From assembly GCA_013792135.1 (NCBI GenBank), contig VMSP01000002.1, positions 1 to 49,173 on the forward strand: DNA of 49,173 nt, in the 5' to 3' direction. Below, piece after piece: positions 37,498 to 46,271 of this stretch. The translations under genes and the position numbers were made by a program. Source of the stretch: Desulfocapsa sp. Lineage in GTDB: Bacteria; Desulfobacterota; Desulfobulbia; Desulfobulbales; Desulfocapsaceae. Numbering within the stretch: the first letter of the stretch is position 1; every line of letters begins with the position of its first letter. The notes under the pieces are model-generated. The model saw only the letters and a list, made by a program, of their open reading frames with translations, was not told the origin of the DNA and made no database searches.

Positions 37498-38256
37498 TTA
37501 TTTCAGGTCTTGAATTGGTTGGGCCTTATAGACAAACTGGGTGGCCAGGAAATTTTTGAAGAGATCTGTATAGACTCGTCGCAGGCGTATTCCAATAAAA
37601 GGGATAAGGCGAAGGAGGTCGGAGGGGGCGAGGATGCGGGTGTCAAAGAGGATCTTAAACGGGCAGATATCTTCAAAGGTGTAACCAAAATCGACCACTG
37701 TATAGCCGCTCTCTTCAAGGAGCTGGCGAAAGCTTTTAATGGTGAAAAAACGCAGATGAGTCCGGTCAAAAATACCATAGTCTTCATATTCCCATTTGCC
37801 AAAGAGAATCTGTAATCTGCATTTCCAGTGGACAATGCTGCAGGTGGAGATGACGAGATAGCCGTCGGGGGTGAGCAGATTTTTGAGGGCACGCAGGGTG
37901 GTGGCCGGGTCGGCAATATGCTCAATAACTTGGGACATGAAGATGGTTTCAAACAGGCCGTGCTCTTTGGTGTGGGCAATGAGCTGTTCTTGTGTCTCTC
38001 GTGAGTCTATCAGCCCGGTGATGACCTCCAGGCCTCTTTTTCTTGCCAGCTCAGCCTGCTCTTGGACAGGTTCTATCCCCAGCACATGACATTGCTTGTC
38101 CCGGGACAGGTATTCCGTCATGTAACCGGTGGCGCAGCCAATCTCCAGGACGTGGCTTTTTACCGGGATCATCTCCAGTTGGATCCTGTCTATGTTGTTT
38201 TGATGCAGTGAAGCAAAATCAATGCGATCCTGGTGATATTTGATCATGGCTGGCAC
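37498..38256 (-). CDS. SAM-dependent class I methyltransferase
   Basis: First gene of the leftward LPS-core operon. Seen: SAM-binding motif I HVLEIGCATGYMTEYLS, acidic motif II CHVLGIEPV, and motif-III region TIFMSQVIEHIADPATTLR of UbiG/Methyltransf_11-like enzymes; a C-terminal extension ILFDTRILAPSDLLRLIPF looks membrane-associated. 252 residues. It begins 20 bases left of the repeat element that separates it from msbA. Likely methylates a sugar or sugar nucleotide; the substrate is unknown. Confidence 0.85.
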   Translation of the reverse strand: MPAMIKYHQDRIDFASLHQNNIDRIQLEMIPVKSHVLEIGCATGYMTEYLSRDKQCHVLGIEPVQEQAELARKRGLEVITGLIDSRETQEQLIAHTKEHGLFETIFMSQVIEHIADPATTLRALKNLLTPDGYLVISTCSIVHWKCRLQILFGKWEYEDYGIFDRTHLRFFTIKSFRQLLEESGYTVVDFGYTFEDICPFKILFDTRILAPSDLLRLIPFIGIRLRRVYTDLFKNFLATQFVYKAQPIQDLK

Positions 38257-38276
38257 TATCTGGAAAAATCTATCTT

Positions 38277-38436
38277 GAGGGTTTCGTAAAAAGTAATTAA
38301 GGAAAAGGGGATGGCTAGGGAAAAAGGCCCAAAGACGAGGCGTGCAAGTCCTGAGGAATGCGGCGTGCTTTTGGGTACGCTGCGGTGACGAAGGAAGCAG
38401 TGCAACGAAGTATTTTTATTTTTTTGCGATGCCATC
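38277..38436. repeat. About 160-base dispersed-repeat-like element with imperfect inverted ends
   Basis: Left end GAGGGTTTCGTAAAAAGTAA and the reverse complement of the right end GATGGCATCGCAAAAAAATAA match at about 15 of 20 positions. The interior is GC-richer than the ends and encodes only a spurious minus-strand frame. The TTTCGTAAAAAGT wording is one I associate with short repeats common in Desulfobacterota. Its right end supplies part of the msbA stop codon. Probably a non-autonomous MITE-like element. Confidence 0.5.
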
Positions 38437-40180
38437 AATTCTGGTACTGGATGGTATAGAGTGACTCATATTCACCATGGAGGGCGAGCAGAGTCTCATG
38501 GCTTCCCTCTTCAATAATAACACCATCTTTAACCACAATGATGCGGTCGGCATTTTTGATGGTGGACAGGCGGTGGGCGATGACAAAGGTGGTTCTGTTT
38601 TTCATAAGATTTTCCAAGGCCCTTTGCACCTCACGCTCGGACTCACTGTCGAGGGCGGAAGTGGCCTCATCAAGCACCAGGATTGGGGCATTTTTGAGAA
38701 TGGCACGGGCAATGGAGAGCCTCTGTCTTTCTCCGCCTGATAATCTGACCCCTGATTCTCCTATTGACGTGTTAAACCCTTGCGGGAGTTGCTCTATAAA
38801 GTTAAGGGCATAGGCTGCACGGGCTGCTTCTATGATCTCTGCTTCAGACCTGTCCTGGTCGCCATAACTGATATTATTGCGGATGGTGTCATTAAAGAGG
38901 ATGGTCTGCTGGGTCACGATGGCAATCTGGCTACGCAGGGATTTCAGGGTTACGTCACGGATATCCATGCCATCAATGAGCAGATGACCTTTCTCGATCT
39001 CAAAAAAACGGGGGATCAAGTTGGCCAGGGTTGATTTTCCTGATCCGCTTGGCCCTACAATAGCCAGGACCTCACCTCTCTTAACTGAGAGGTTGATTCC
39101 ATTGAGAACAGGGTTAATACCATCATAACTGAATGTGATATCTTGCAGGGTGATGTCCTGCTGAAATGGGGGCAGTGTCTGAGCCCCGACCTTGTCTGCA
39201 ATCTCCGGCGTGATATCGAGGAGATCGAAGACCCGGGTGGCGGCAGCCAGACCCTGCTGTACGGTGGAGTTGATCTTGCTGACCCCTTTGATTGGTTCAT
39301 AAATCATAATCAAGGCAGTCATGAAGGAGAAAAAGGTGCCGGGCGTTGAGGTTCCGGCAATGACCTCTTTTCCTCCAAACCAGATGATGAGTGCCATGCC
39401 GATGCCGCCGATCACCTCCATGAGTGGGTGCTGAATGCGACGATAGCGGGTATCTTCCATGATCACGCCAAAGAGTTTATGGACTTGGGCCGCAAAGCGT
39501 TTTGATTCGTATCGTTCCATGGCAAAGGCCTTGACCACAGGTGCGCCGGTAATGGACTCGTGGATGATGTTTGAGGTCACAGCCGTTTCTTCCTGCAAGG
39601 TGGTGCTGATTCGACGAAAGGCGCGGCCGAATTTGACAATGGGGAAAGCTGCTGCCGGCAGAAAGATAATGGAAAGTAGGGCCAGCTTCCAGTTCATGGT
39701 AAAGATGACGCCGAGCAGAAAAATGACCTGGAAAAAGTCCCTCAGCAGCCCTACCACAACGGTGGAGATTGCACCCTGCATGAGATAGATATCAGAGATG
39801 ATGCGCGAAATGATCTCGCCTGTGGGGGTTTTATGAAAAAACGAAAGGGATTGCATGTGGATATGGTCAAACAGCCTGACCCGCATGTCACGTATGACAG
39901 TTTGGCCGACCTGTTCCAGAAGATAGAAATTCAGACCGTAAAAAAGGCCTTTAATCAAAAATAAAGCAACCAGTGCAAAGGGAAGGACGGCCAGAAAAAA
40001 AGTGTTTTTCTCAAAGAATATTTTGTCAAGAAGAGGTTTGACCATATAGGCCTGACCACCAGTCAGCCCGGCAACGACAAGGGCGGCAATCATGGCAAGG
40101 ATGAACTTGACTTTGTAAGGCCGGATGAGGAGATAGAGGCGAGAAAAAAGCTTTTTATTGGATGCAAGGCTTGTTGACAT
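38435..40180 (-). CDS. msbA: MsbA-type lipid A/LPS-core flippase, ABC half-transporter
   Basis: Homodimeric ABC exporter that flips lipid A-core across the inner membrane. Seen: six-helix membrane domain (residues about 20-320), then a nucleotide-binding domain with Walker A GPSGSGKSTLANLIPRFF, Q-loop QIAIVTQQTILF, signature LSGGERQRLSIARAIL, Walker B ILVLDEATSALDSESE and H-loop VIAHRLST. 581 residues from ATG 40180, the usual size; a start at 40258 would add 26 hydrophobic residues and its AGGA is too close to the ATG. It heads the LPS region, with a repeat element between it and the following operon. Confidence 0.93.
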   Translation of the reverse strand: MSTSLASNKKLFSRLYLLIRPYKVKFILAMIAALVVAGLTGGQAYMVKPLLDKIFFEKNTFFLAVLPFALVALFLIKGLFYGLNFYLLEQVGQTVIRDMRVRLFDHIHMQSLSFFHKTPTGEIISRIISDIYLMQGAISTVVVGLLRDFFQVIFLLGVIFTMNWKLALLSIIFLPAAAFPIVKFGRAFRRISTTLQEETAVTSNIIHESITGAPVVKAFAMERYESKRFAAQVHKLFGVIMEDTRYRRIQHPLMEVIGGIGMALIIWFGGKEVIAGTSTPGTFFSFMTALIMIYEPIKGVSKINSTVQQGLAAATRVFDLLDITPEIADKVGAQTLPPFQQDITLQDITFSYDGINPVLNGINLSVKRGEVLAIVGPSGSGKSTLANLIPRFFEIEKGHLLIDGMDIRDVTLKSLRSQIAIVTQQTILFNDTIRNNISYGDQDRSEAEIIEAARAAYALNFIEQLPQGFNTSIGESGVRLSGGERQRLSIARAILKNAPILVLDEATSALDSESEREVQRALENLMKNRTTFVIAHRLSTIKNADRIIVVKDGVIIEEGSHETLLALHGEYESLYTIQYQN

Positions 40181-40315
40181 GATATATTGAAAATATATTG
40201 TGAATATAGAAAAGCTATAAAGTGATTTTATGTAGTAATATAAATAAGAATATTTCATTCCTCGCTTGTTGAGGAAAACTCTATCAACACTTAGAGTAAT
40301 TATTTTGTATCATTA

Positions 40316-40980
40316 CTATCCGTTTATTGTATGGAATTTAAGTGAGTTAATGGACGTTCTTGGTTTGTTTAATCTTGTTTTCTCCGATTTGAAAATAATT
40401 CCTCTCGCACGGAGAGCATCCACAGCGATATTGAGACATTCCATTAAGGGCTGTGTTCCTGTATAAAGTTCTAAGTCTGGATGGATTGGTGGCTCATAGG
40501 GTGAGGAAATACAAGTGTAACCTTTAATATTTCCTTCCCTTGCTTTTTTATACAGTCCTTTGACATCTCGTTGTTCAAGGGACAGTTGCAGTAAATTTCA
40601 ATAAAGTCGTCGGGGCCGATGATCTCTCTGATTCGATTCCGGTCTTCTGTGAGGGGCGAAATAAATGCAGTGAGTGAGATTACCCCTGAATCAAGGAAAG
40701 GCCTTGTCATTTCAGTAATTCTCCGCAGATTTTCCCGTCGATCTCCCATGCTGAAGCCAAGGTTACCGCACAGCCCATGCCTGACGTTGTCGCCATCAAA
40801 GACATAGATTCTTTTGCCCTGTAGGTGCAACCGTTCCTCAACGGCATGGGCAATGGTTGACTTGCAAGAACCGGAAACGCCGGTAAACCAAAGATTGACG
40901 CTTTGATGGCCGTTTAATGTCTCACGACGAGGACGGGTTACAGAAGCGTTATGTCTTGTTACATTGGGTGAGCTTGTCAT
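40316..40980 (-). pseudogene. cysC: Adenylylsulfate kinase CysC, frameshifted and with a damaged P-loop
   Basis: APS kinase phosphorylates adenylyl sulfate to PAPS for sulfation or assimilation. The open frame (40980 to 40471) shows YVFDGDNVRHG and LTAFISPLTEDRNRIREIIG but loses homology after [10 protein letters not shown]. The expected continuation ([20 protein letters not shown], then [14 protein letters not shown]) is found in the next frame down to a stop at 40316-40318. Restoring one C in the CCC run (GGG at 40579-40581 on the plus strand) would rejoin them. Independently, the P-loop reads GVSGSCKST instead of GxSGSGKST (Gly to Cys, codon 40864-40866), and GLNxDLGFS is GLCGNLGFS. Two kinds of damage argue for a true pseudogene rather than a sequencing slip. 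Confidence 0.8.
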
Positions 40981-41337
40981 TTGTTTATAGGTTCAGTCTA
41001 TAATGTCAGTGTTGTCCGTTTAGGAGATACCTTTTAGGTAAAATACTTATCATCAACGAGTTCCATTTTTGCAAAAGAGGGAATGCGCCCTTTTCCTTCG
41101 GATTCTCGTAGATAAGTGCAGATGTCTCTAGTTTGATTATCTACAAAAGAGAAATTGAGGGGATTCTGAATTCTTGATGGATTTTACAATTCCGGACAAT
41201 GTTAATTTTTTATAGCTTCAATATGAAAACATGTTTACTTTACTAACAAGAAATTCGAAAGTTTTATTTGGTTTTTTTGTCTGCTCTTATCAAGAGAGGT
41301 AGAAACTAATAATTACTTTTCAGTAATTGAATAGTCT
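40981..41337. other. AT-rich intergenic region between cysC remnant and the secreted repeat protein
   Basis: 357 bases without a convincing reading frame. It marks the turn from leftward LPS-core genes to the rightward AT-rich island and must hold the promoter of the next gene; an AT-rich block with TTTTTTATAGC near 41206 is a candidate -10 region, not a clear one. Confidence 0.4.
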
Positions 41338-42111
41338 ATGAGGTCTAACGTGTTTAGAATATTATCTGTTACATTTGTGATGTTGTTGGTATTAAATATC
41401 GGTCAGGCCTTCAGTCAGAAGGTCGATATTGTATCAGAGAAGAATGTTGTTTCTCTTGATTTGAGAGATAAGCCCCTTAAGCTGGTTGCTGAAGAAATTC
41501 TCAAACAAACAGGAACGATGGTTATGTTTGATAAAAAATGGAATGAGTTGCCAGTAAATGGACAATATATAGGAATTCCTTTAGAAGAGTTTTTTTGGAG
41601 AGCTCTTCGTAAATATAATATTTCTTTGTCTTTTGATGAGAAGCGTAATCTGGTTAATCTTCGTTTTTTTGGGGATAGTAACATTGTAAAAATAAACAAT
41701 GATACTTTGATAAATGAGAATGTTTCTAACAAGCAACTGCGCGAAGATATTAAAATGTTGCATAAGCAGCAGCATCAGGAATTGCAGACCAATCTTAATG
41801 ACCCTGAATTTGTTGATCCTCTAAGTGGCATGAAATTGGTTGATATTCAGGAAATGCATGTTGCTCAACAGGCAGAACTTGAAGAATTGCGTAATGACCC
41901 GCAAACAATTGAGCCTGAAAGTGGTATGACAAATGCTGAAATTAAAAGTTTGCATGGTGCTCAACAGGCAGAACTGGAACAGTTGCGTAATGATCCGAAA
42001 GTAATTGAGCCTGAAAGTGGTATGACGAAAGCTGAGATTAGAGACCTGCATAAAGTTCAACATGCAGAGTTGGAACTGTTGAAAAAAGAATTCAGAAATT
42101 CAGGATCTTGA
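41338..42111 (+). CDS. Secreted STN-like domain protein with 32-residue tandem repeats
   Basis: No named family recognised. Seen: signal peptide (hydrophobic core VTFVMLLVLNIG, cleavage near AFS-Q at residue 26). Residues about 35-112 look like a secretin/TonB short N-terminal (STN) domain: VSLDLRDKPLKLVAEEILKQ, VNGQYIGIPLEEFFWRAL, YNISLSFDEKRNLVNL. Then come tandem units of exactly 32 residues starting at 137, 169, 201 and 233 (the last partial), consensus (D/E)I..LH..Q..EL..L.NDP..I.P.SGM, probably helical hairpins. STN domains usually sit in secretins or TonB receptors, but no barrel or TonB part is present. Charged, periplasmic or surface protein; role unknown. AT-rich like the island it opens. 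Confidence 0.75.
   Translation: MRSNVFRILSVTFVMLLVLNIGQAFSQKVDIVSEKNVVSLDLRDKPLKLVAEEILKQTGTMVMFDKKWNELPVNGQYIGIPLEEFFWRALRKYNISLSFDEKRNLVNLRFFGDSNIVKINNDTLINENVSNKQLREDIKMLHKQQHQELQTNLNDPEFVDPLSGMKLVDIQEMHVAQQAELEELRNDPQTIEPESGMTNAEIKSLHGAQQAELEQLRNDPKVIEPESGMTKAEIRDLHKVQHAELELLKKEFRNSGS
41746..42087 (+). repeat. 96-base tandem repeats within the STN-like protein gene
   Basis: Three full 96-base units and one partial (41746, 41842, 41938, 42034). Units two and three share long blocks such as GCTCAACAGGCAGAACT and GAGCCTGAAAGTGGTATGAC, so they are recent duplications and could vary in number between strains. Confidence 0.8.
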
Positions 42112-42295
42112 ACTCGTTGGGCTGAAAGAAGGAAGATGGGGCTTATTTTAGCAAAGAAGGTTGGAGGTAGTATTGAATTGGTTTGATATATGCTATAAAA
42201 TGTTATTTATTAAAAATATTCTTGTAAAATAAGTTAAAAAAAAGTATTCTAAATAAGTAGTCCAGTTGTCTAAACTTAAAAAAATGGAGGAAGTT

Positions 42296-42637
42296 ATGAA
42301 GAAAAAATTTATTTCCGCAATTCTTGCAATGTCTTTTATTGGTTTGTCTGCCGGGTCGGTGTTTGCAATGGATTGTGCCACTGTAAGCATTACAGGGATT
42401 GGTACAACCCCATATACTGACTCTGGTCTTTTTGTAAAGGTCAAGAACGAGTCAGGTGTTGCATGTGGTGCTTTGGCGAATGGAGCTACTATGCAGTATT
42501 TTTTGGATACTAATAATACTGATCCCACCTATGCAACCTTGTTGACAGCGCTCAGTTTGCAGAAAAAAATGTATATTCAGACTAGTGGTACCGGAACCGT
42601 AAACTCTCTGTTGCTTGTTGCAGCCATAAAAAATTAA
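42296..42637 (+). CDS. Small secreted protein of unknown function
   Basis: 113 residues from ATG 42296, which has GGAGG five bases upstream. Seen: a clear signal peptide (KKKFISAILAMSFIGLSAG, cleavage near VFA-M), then a mature part of about 88 residues rich in T, G, N and A with two cysteines (DCATVSITGIG, GVACGALANG) that could form one disulfide. No family recognised; the style suggests a compact beta domain. It follows the repeat protein by 184 AT-rich bases and has its own terminator, so it may be an independent, well-expressed transcript. Confidence 0.8.
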   Translation: MKKKFISAILAMSFIGLSAGSVFAMDCATVSITGIGTTPYTDSGLFVKVKNESGVACGALANGATMQYFLDTNNTDPTYATLLTALSLQKKMYIQTSGTGTVNSLLLVAAIKN

Positions 42638-42681
42638 TTATATTAAATAAATATTGGCCTTGAGCTAATATTTATTTTTAA

Positions 42682-42725
42682 AACAGTCTGATGTCAGTAG
42701 TATATGACACAGGCTGTTTTTTTTT
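42682..42725 (+). terminator. Rho-independent terminator of the small secreted protein gene
   Basis: AACAGTCTG (42682-42690) and CAGGCTGTT (42710-42718, one G-T pair) with inner TGTCA/TGACA pairing, then seven more T residues. A weaker AT-only inverted repeat (AAATAAATATT/AATATTTATTT) lies just upstream. Confidence 0.85.
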
Positions 42726-42758
42726 GTTCACTGGAGGTATGTAACTTGGTGTTTTTTA

Positions 42759-43832
42759 ATGAGAATTGAAGCGTTAACCTTCTTGAGGTTTGTTGCAGCA
42801 ATCATTGTTGTGTTTTTCCATTTTGGAAAAAAGACGGAACTGGCTAGTTACGCGCAACAATTTATTCTTTCCGGTCCAATGATGGTGACGTTCTTTTTCG
42901 TTTTATCCGGTTTTGTTATGATGGTCGCGCATTATAATAAGAACAAAGAAACCTTGAGAAACTACTATATGGCACGAATTGCCAGGATAGTTCCCGTTTA
43001 TATGCTTGGTTTGTTCTTATCATTCTATCTTTACTTCAATCAAGGAGGTAATGATGTAATATCGCTTCTGCTAAGTATCACATTTTTGCAATCGTGGTTT
43101 CCTCCATATTCACTATCGCTGAATGGCCCCGCTTGGTCTTTATCGGTAGAAGCTTTTTTTTACCTGGCCTTCCCTTTTATTTTATTTGCAGTTAAAAAAA
43201 GCTGTATCTCATGTAAAAAATTCACAATATTGTCCCTTGTGTTCTATCTTTTTTCACAAGCCATTTTGTCAAACTTGTTGAACGTTAAGTTTTATAATGG
43301 CTTCCCGTCAATTTCTCATGATCTTATCTATTATTTCCCTCTATCTCATAGTTGTAGTTTTGTCCTTGGTGTTTCGGGTGGGTATATTTATGCAAAACAC
43401 ACGCAATTCTTTAATAAGACGGGATTTTTGCCAATCATTGTATTGATTTTAACTTTTTTTGTAACTTGTCTTACACTCCAAAATTCTCGTGCTCTAAGTG
43501 GGATAGTTGGATTTCCATTGGCATATGGATCGAGTTTTTATTCTTTACTCTTTATATTGTTGATTTTGAGTGTAGCATATTCCAAAAGCATCATAACAAG
43601 TTTCATGTCAATGCCTTTTTTGGTTCTTTTAGGTGAATCCAGCTATGCGCTATATATCCTTCAAAAACCTCTGTACACGATCTATCATAAATATATAGCA
43701 AGGCATTTTGAGTTAAGCTTAGACGGTCATTTTTATTTTTTTATCTTTTTACATATTTTGACCTCAATTTTGGTATTTTATCTCATCGAGCGTCCTTGTA
43801 AAAAAATGATCCTTAATGCTAATAGATGTTAA
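42759..43832 (+). CDS. Membrane O-acyltransferase, acyltransferase family 3 (OafA-like)
   Basis: Multi-pass inner-membrane enzyme that transfers acetyl or other acyl groups to surface polysaccharide, here probably the O-chain of this island. Seen: family start FLRFVAAIIVVFFHFG with the conserved histidine, MVTFFFVLSGFVMMVAHY, the RIARIVPVYML motif, NGPAWSLSVEAFFYLAFPF, and about ten hydrophobic segments to IERPCKKMI. 357 residues, typical for a stand-alone family 3 enzyme without the periplasmic SGNH domain. ATG 42759 lacks a nearby Shine-Dalgarno; a GGAGG 21 bases upstream serves instead an ATG-TAA start-stop pair. Confidence 0.9.
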   Translation: MRIEALTFLRFVAAIIVVFFHFGKKTELASYAQQFILSGPMMVTFFFVLSGFVMMVAHYNKNKETLRNYYMARIARIVPVYMLGLFLSFYLYFNQGGNDVISLLLSITFLQSWFPPYSLSLNGPAWSLSVEAFFYLAFPFILFAVKKSCISCKKFTILSLVFYLFSQAILSNLLNVKFYNGFPSISHDLIYYFPLSHSCSFVLGVSGGYIYAKHTQFFNKTGFLPIIVLILTFFVTCLTLQNSRALSGIVGFPLAYGSSFYSLLFILLILSVAYSKSIITSFMSMPFLVLLGESSYALYILQKPLYTIYHKYIARHFELSLDGHFYFFIFLHILTSILVFYLIERPCKKMILNANRC

Positions 43833-43961
43833 ATTTCTGGATATCATTCATTATAAGACTGTTGCTTGAACAGAGTTCGACTATTCTTTTGTAAAAGTTA
43901 TTGATGGAATTTACTACCTGATAAATATTTCTCGATTTAATAATTTCTATTTTTCATTGCA

Positions 43962-44795
43962 ATGAAACAAGACAGATTAATTTCGGTTATAGTACCAAAT
44001 TTCAACAATTCTCTCTATCTTGAAGAATGTTTGTTGAGTGTGATTCGTCAAACATATAAAAATATTGAAATTATAGTTGTTGACGATGTGTCAACGGATC
44101 ATTCTGCTGAAATTATTACTGATTATTCAGTGAAAGACCATCGTATTATGCCTGTTTTTAATGTGTGCAATGTCGGTGTTGCCCAAAATAGGCATAACGC
44201 GATAATGATGAGCAAGGGGGAGTTTATAACGACTCTGGATAGTGATGATATCTTCTTTCGGGAGGACAAGTTAGAAAAAGAACTAGCGTGTTTACTGGAG
44301 CGAAAGACTTCTAATGGTGATAGTCTCATTGTGTTTTCTGGGATTGTTTTAATTGATTCTGATGGTGCAATCATAGGAAAGCAACATGCGAATATTCAGG
44401 AAGGAATGTTGCTCAATGCTATTTTTAGCAGGACGTGCATGGTCCCCAGAGATTTTCTTTTCACTAAAGAACAATATTTAAAAGCTGGGGGTTTTGATAA
44501 TCGGATTGCAATTTATGAAGATTGGGATCTTAAAATCCGATTGGCAAGTGAAAATAAGTTTTTCTATAGCGGAATTGACGGCATCGGTTATCGACGCCAT
44601 GGGAAGGGGCTTTCAGCTATTTCTCCTTTACGTCATATTTTGTGGCTTCATCATATTTTTGTTAAAAATATAGGTCTTTTACAGTCTAAAAGAATCAAGA
44701 CGGTTATTTTGTTTTATAATTTTTTGTGGAAGCTCTTTATAAATCATTTCAGAAAACGGTATCAGAAATATGTAGAAAGTATGTCTAAAATTTGA
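43962..44795 (+). CDS. Family 2 glycosyltransferase
   Basis: Seen: ISVIVPNFNNSLYLEECLLS, IEIIVVDDVSTDHSAEII, nucleotide-sugar site TTLDSDDIFF, and the catalytic ED in IAIYEDWDLKIRLA. 277 residues, normal for a single-domain GT-A enzyme with a basic C-terminal tail (NHFRKRYQKY). No good Shine-Dalgarno before ATG 43962, as for several genes of this AT-rich stretch. By neighbours it builds the O-chain exported by Wzm/Wzt; donor and linkage unknown. Confidence 0.88.
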   Translation: MKQDRLISVIVPNFNNSLYLEECLLSVIRQTYKNIEIIVVDDVSTDHSAEIITDYSVKDHRIMPVFNVCNVGVAQNRHNAIMMSKGEFITTLDSDDIFFREDKLEKELACLLERKTSNGDSLIVFSGIVLIDSDGAIIGKQHANIQEGMLLNAIFSRTCMVPRDFLFTKEQYLKAGGFDNRIAIYEDWDLKIRLASENKFFYSGIDGIGYRRHGKGLSAISPLRHILWLHHIFVKNIGLLQSKRIKTVILFYNFLWKLFINHFRKRYQKYVESMSKI

Positions 44796-44903
44796 AGCAG
44801 TATACTCCACATCTCCTTTAAAATAAAAAGGAATTTGCTTTTAACTATTTGTTGTGCGTGGTCCAATATGTCGTTTTTACTTTTTTATGAGTAACAACTT
44901 ATT

Positions 44904-46271
44904 ATGATGAATATACCCGTTGTTGTTGCAGCATTTAATAGGGGATCTGCCTTGAAAAGGTTGTTATCTTCTTTGCTTACAGCACAATATGTAGATATTG
45001 TTAAGCTCATAATCAGCATTGATGGTGGTGGTTCATCAGAAGTCATTCAGGTGGCAGAACAGTTTGAGTGGCCTTATGGTGAAAAAGAAATTGTTCTTCA
45101 TTCCGAAAATTTAGGATTGCGTAAGCATGTTCTTTTTTGTGGGGGTCTGACAAAATTATATGATGGCATTATTTTACTTGAAGATGATTTGTTTGTTTCT
45201 CCATCATTTTACCATTATGCCATAAATGCCACTGAGTATTACAAGGATTGCTCGAATCTCAGTGGTATCGCACTTTATTCGTTGAGATATAATGAGTCAG
45301 CGTCTCTTCCGTTTTATCCCTTAAATGATGGGTCTGATGTTTTTTTTATGCAGTTGCCGTGTTCGTGGGGACAACTGTGGCTCAAGAAACATTGGCTAGA
45401 GTTTGAAGATTGGTATGAAGCGAATGGTGATCTTATCTTGCAGGATGATCATTCACTTCCCAATAACGTAAGGCGCTGGCCTGATACTTCTTGGAAAAAA
45501 TATTTTATCAAATATATGATTGAAAATGATAAGTATTTTGTCTATCCCAGGTGTTCTTATACAACTAATTTCGGAGATAGTGGACAACATCATAAATGGA
45601 CAAAACTTTTTCAGGTTCCTTTAGTTTATGGTGAGAAAAAGATATTTGATTTTGTTGATTGTCAGCAGTCAATGGCAAAGTATGATGTGTTTTGTGAAAT
45701 ACTTCCTGATAGCTTGTCACAACTGAGTAAGGACTTTAAAGGGATTGAGTTTGTTGTCGATTTATATGGAGCGAAAGAAAAGCATCTCTTTAATAAAGAA
45801 TATGTGCTTACCTCTAAGCCATGTAGTCAATATCGAGCCACCTATGGCAAACATTTGCTGCCAATAGAATGCAATGTGATTTCTGGTATTCCTGGGAAAG
45901 AGTTGTTTTTGTCGCGGAATGAACATGTAAGTGAAGCCGTGTCTGTTGATATTTATTTGGAGCGTCAATGTTGTAATGCTGATGAACAGTTGTTTTTTTA
46001 TAATATTGATTATATTCACTTTTACAATTTGAATGAATGTCGAAGAAAGTATCAGGAAGCTCAATTGAGAAGTGAAAGGATTGAGGAGAAATTTCGGGGG
46101 TCTAAATTGACAATTCAAGAGATGGATCAGAAACTTCGAGAGATGGATCAGAAACTTTGCGAAGCTCAAATGAGTATTGAAACAATTCGTAATAGTTATT
46201 CATACAAGATTGGGAGTAAAGTAGTTTTTCCCTTGAGTTTATTAAAAAAACTTTATAGAAAAATTTACTAA
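44904..46271 (+). CDS. Glycosyltransferase (GT2-like) with C-terminal coiled coil
   Basis: Seen: N-terminal GT-A-like fold (IPVVVAAFNRGSALKRLLSS, KLIISIDGGGSSE, ENLGLRKHVLFCGGL, and the acidic site IILLEDDLFVSPSFY). A large middle region of about 200 residues has many aromatic residues, with PCSWGQLWLKKHW. A C-terminal coiled coil lies near residues 380-430 with the heptad EMDQKLR duplicated, then a conserved-looking NSYSYKIGSKVVFPL tail known at the end of some O-antigen glycosyltransferases. 455 residues. ATG 44904 (or 44907). The coiled coil could set chain length or anchor it near the exporter. Confidence 0.8.
   Translation: MMNIPVVVAAFNRGSALKRLLSSLLTAQYVDIVKLIISIDGGGSSEVIQVAEQFEWPYGEKEIVLHSENLGLRKHVLFCGGLTKLYDGIILLEDDLFVSPSFYHYAINATEYYKDCSNLSGIALYSLRYNESASLPFYPLNDGSDVFFMQLPCSWGQLWLKKHWLEFEDWYEANGDLILQDDHSLPNNVRRWPDTSWKKYFIKYMIENDKYFVYPRCSYTTNFGDSGQHHKWTKLFQVPLVYGEKKIFDFVDCQQSMAKYDVFCEILPDSLSQLSKDFKGIEFVVDLYGAKEKHLFNKEYVLTSKPCSQYRATYGKHLLPIECNVISGIPGKELFLSRNEHVSEAVSVDIYLERQCCNADEQLFFYNIDYIHFYNLNECRRKYQEAQLRSERIEEKFRGSKLTIQEMDQKLREMDQKLCEAQMSIETIRNSYSYKIGSKVVFPLSLLKKLYRKIY

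Noticed and set aside
38256-38438. 60-codon leftward frame between the methyltransferase and msbA
   Set aside because: It coincides with the repeat element; similar spurious frames arise in such repeats.
41821-42063. 80-codon frame antisense to the 32-residue repeats
   Set aside because: Its apparent internal repetition only mirrors the sense-strand tandem repeats.
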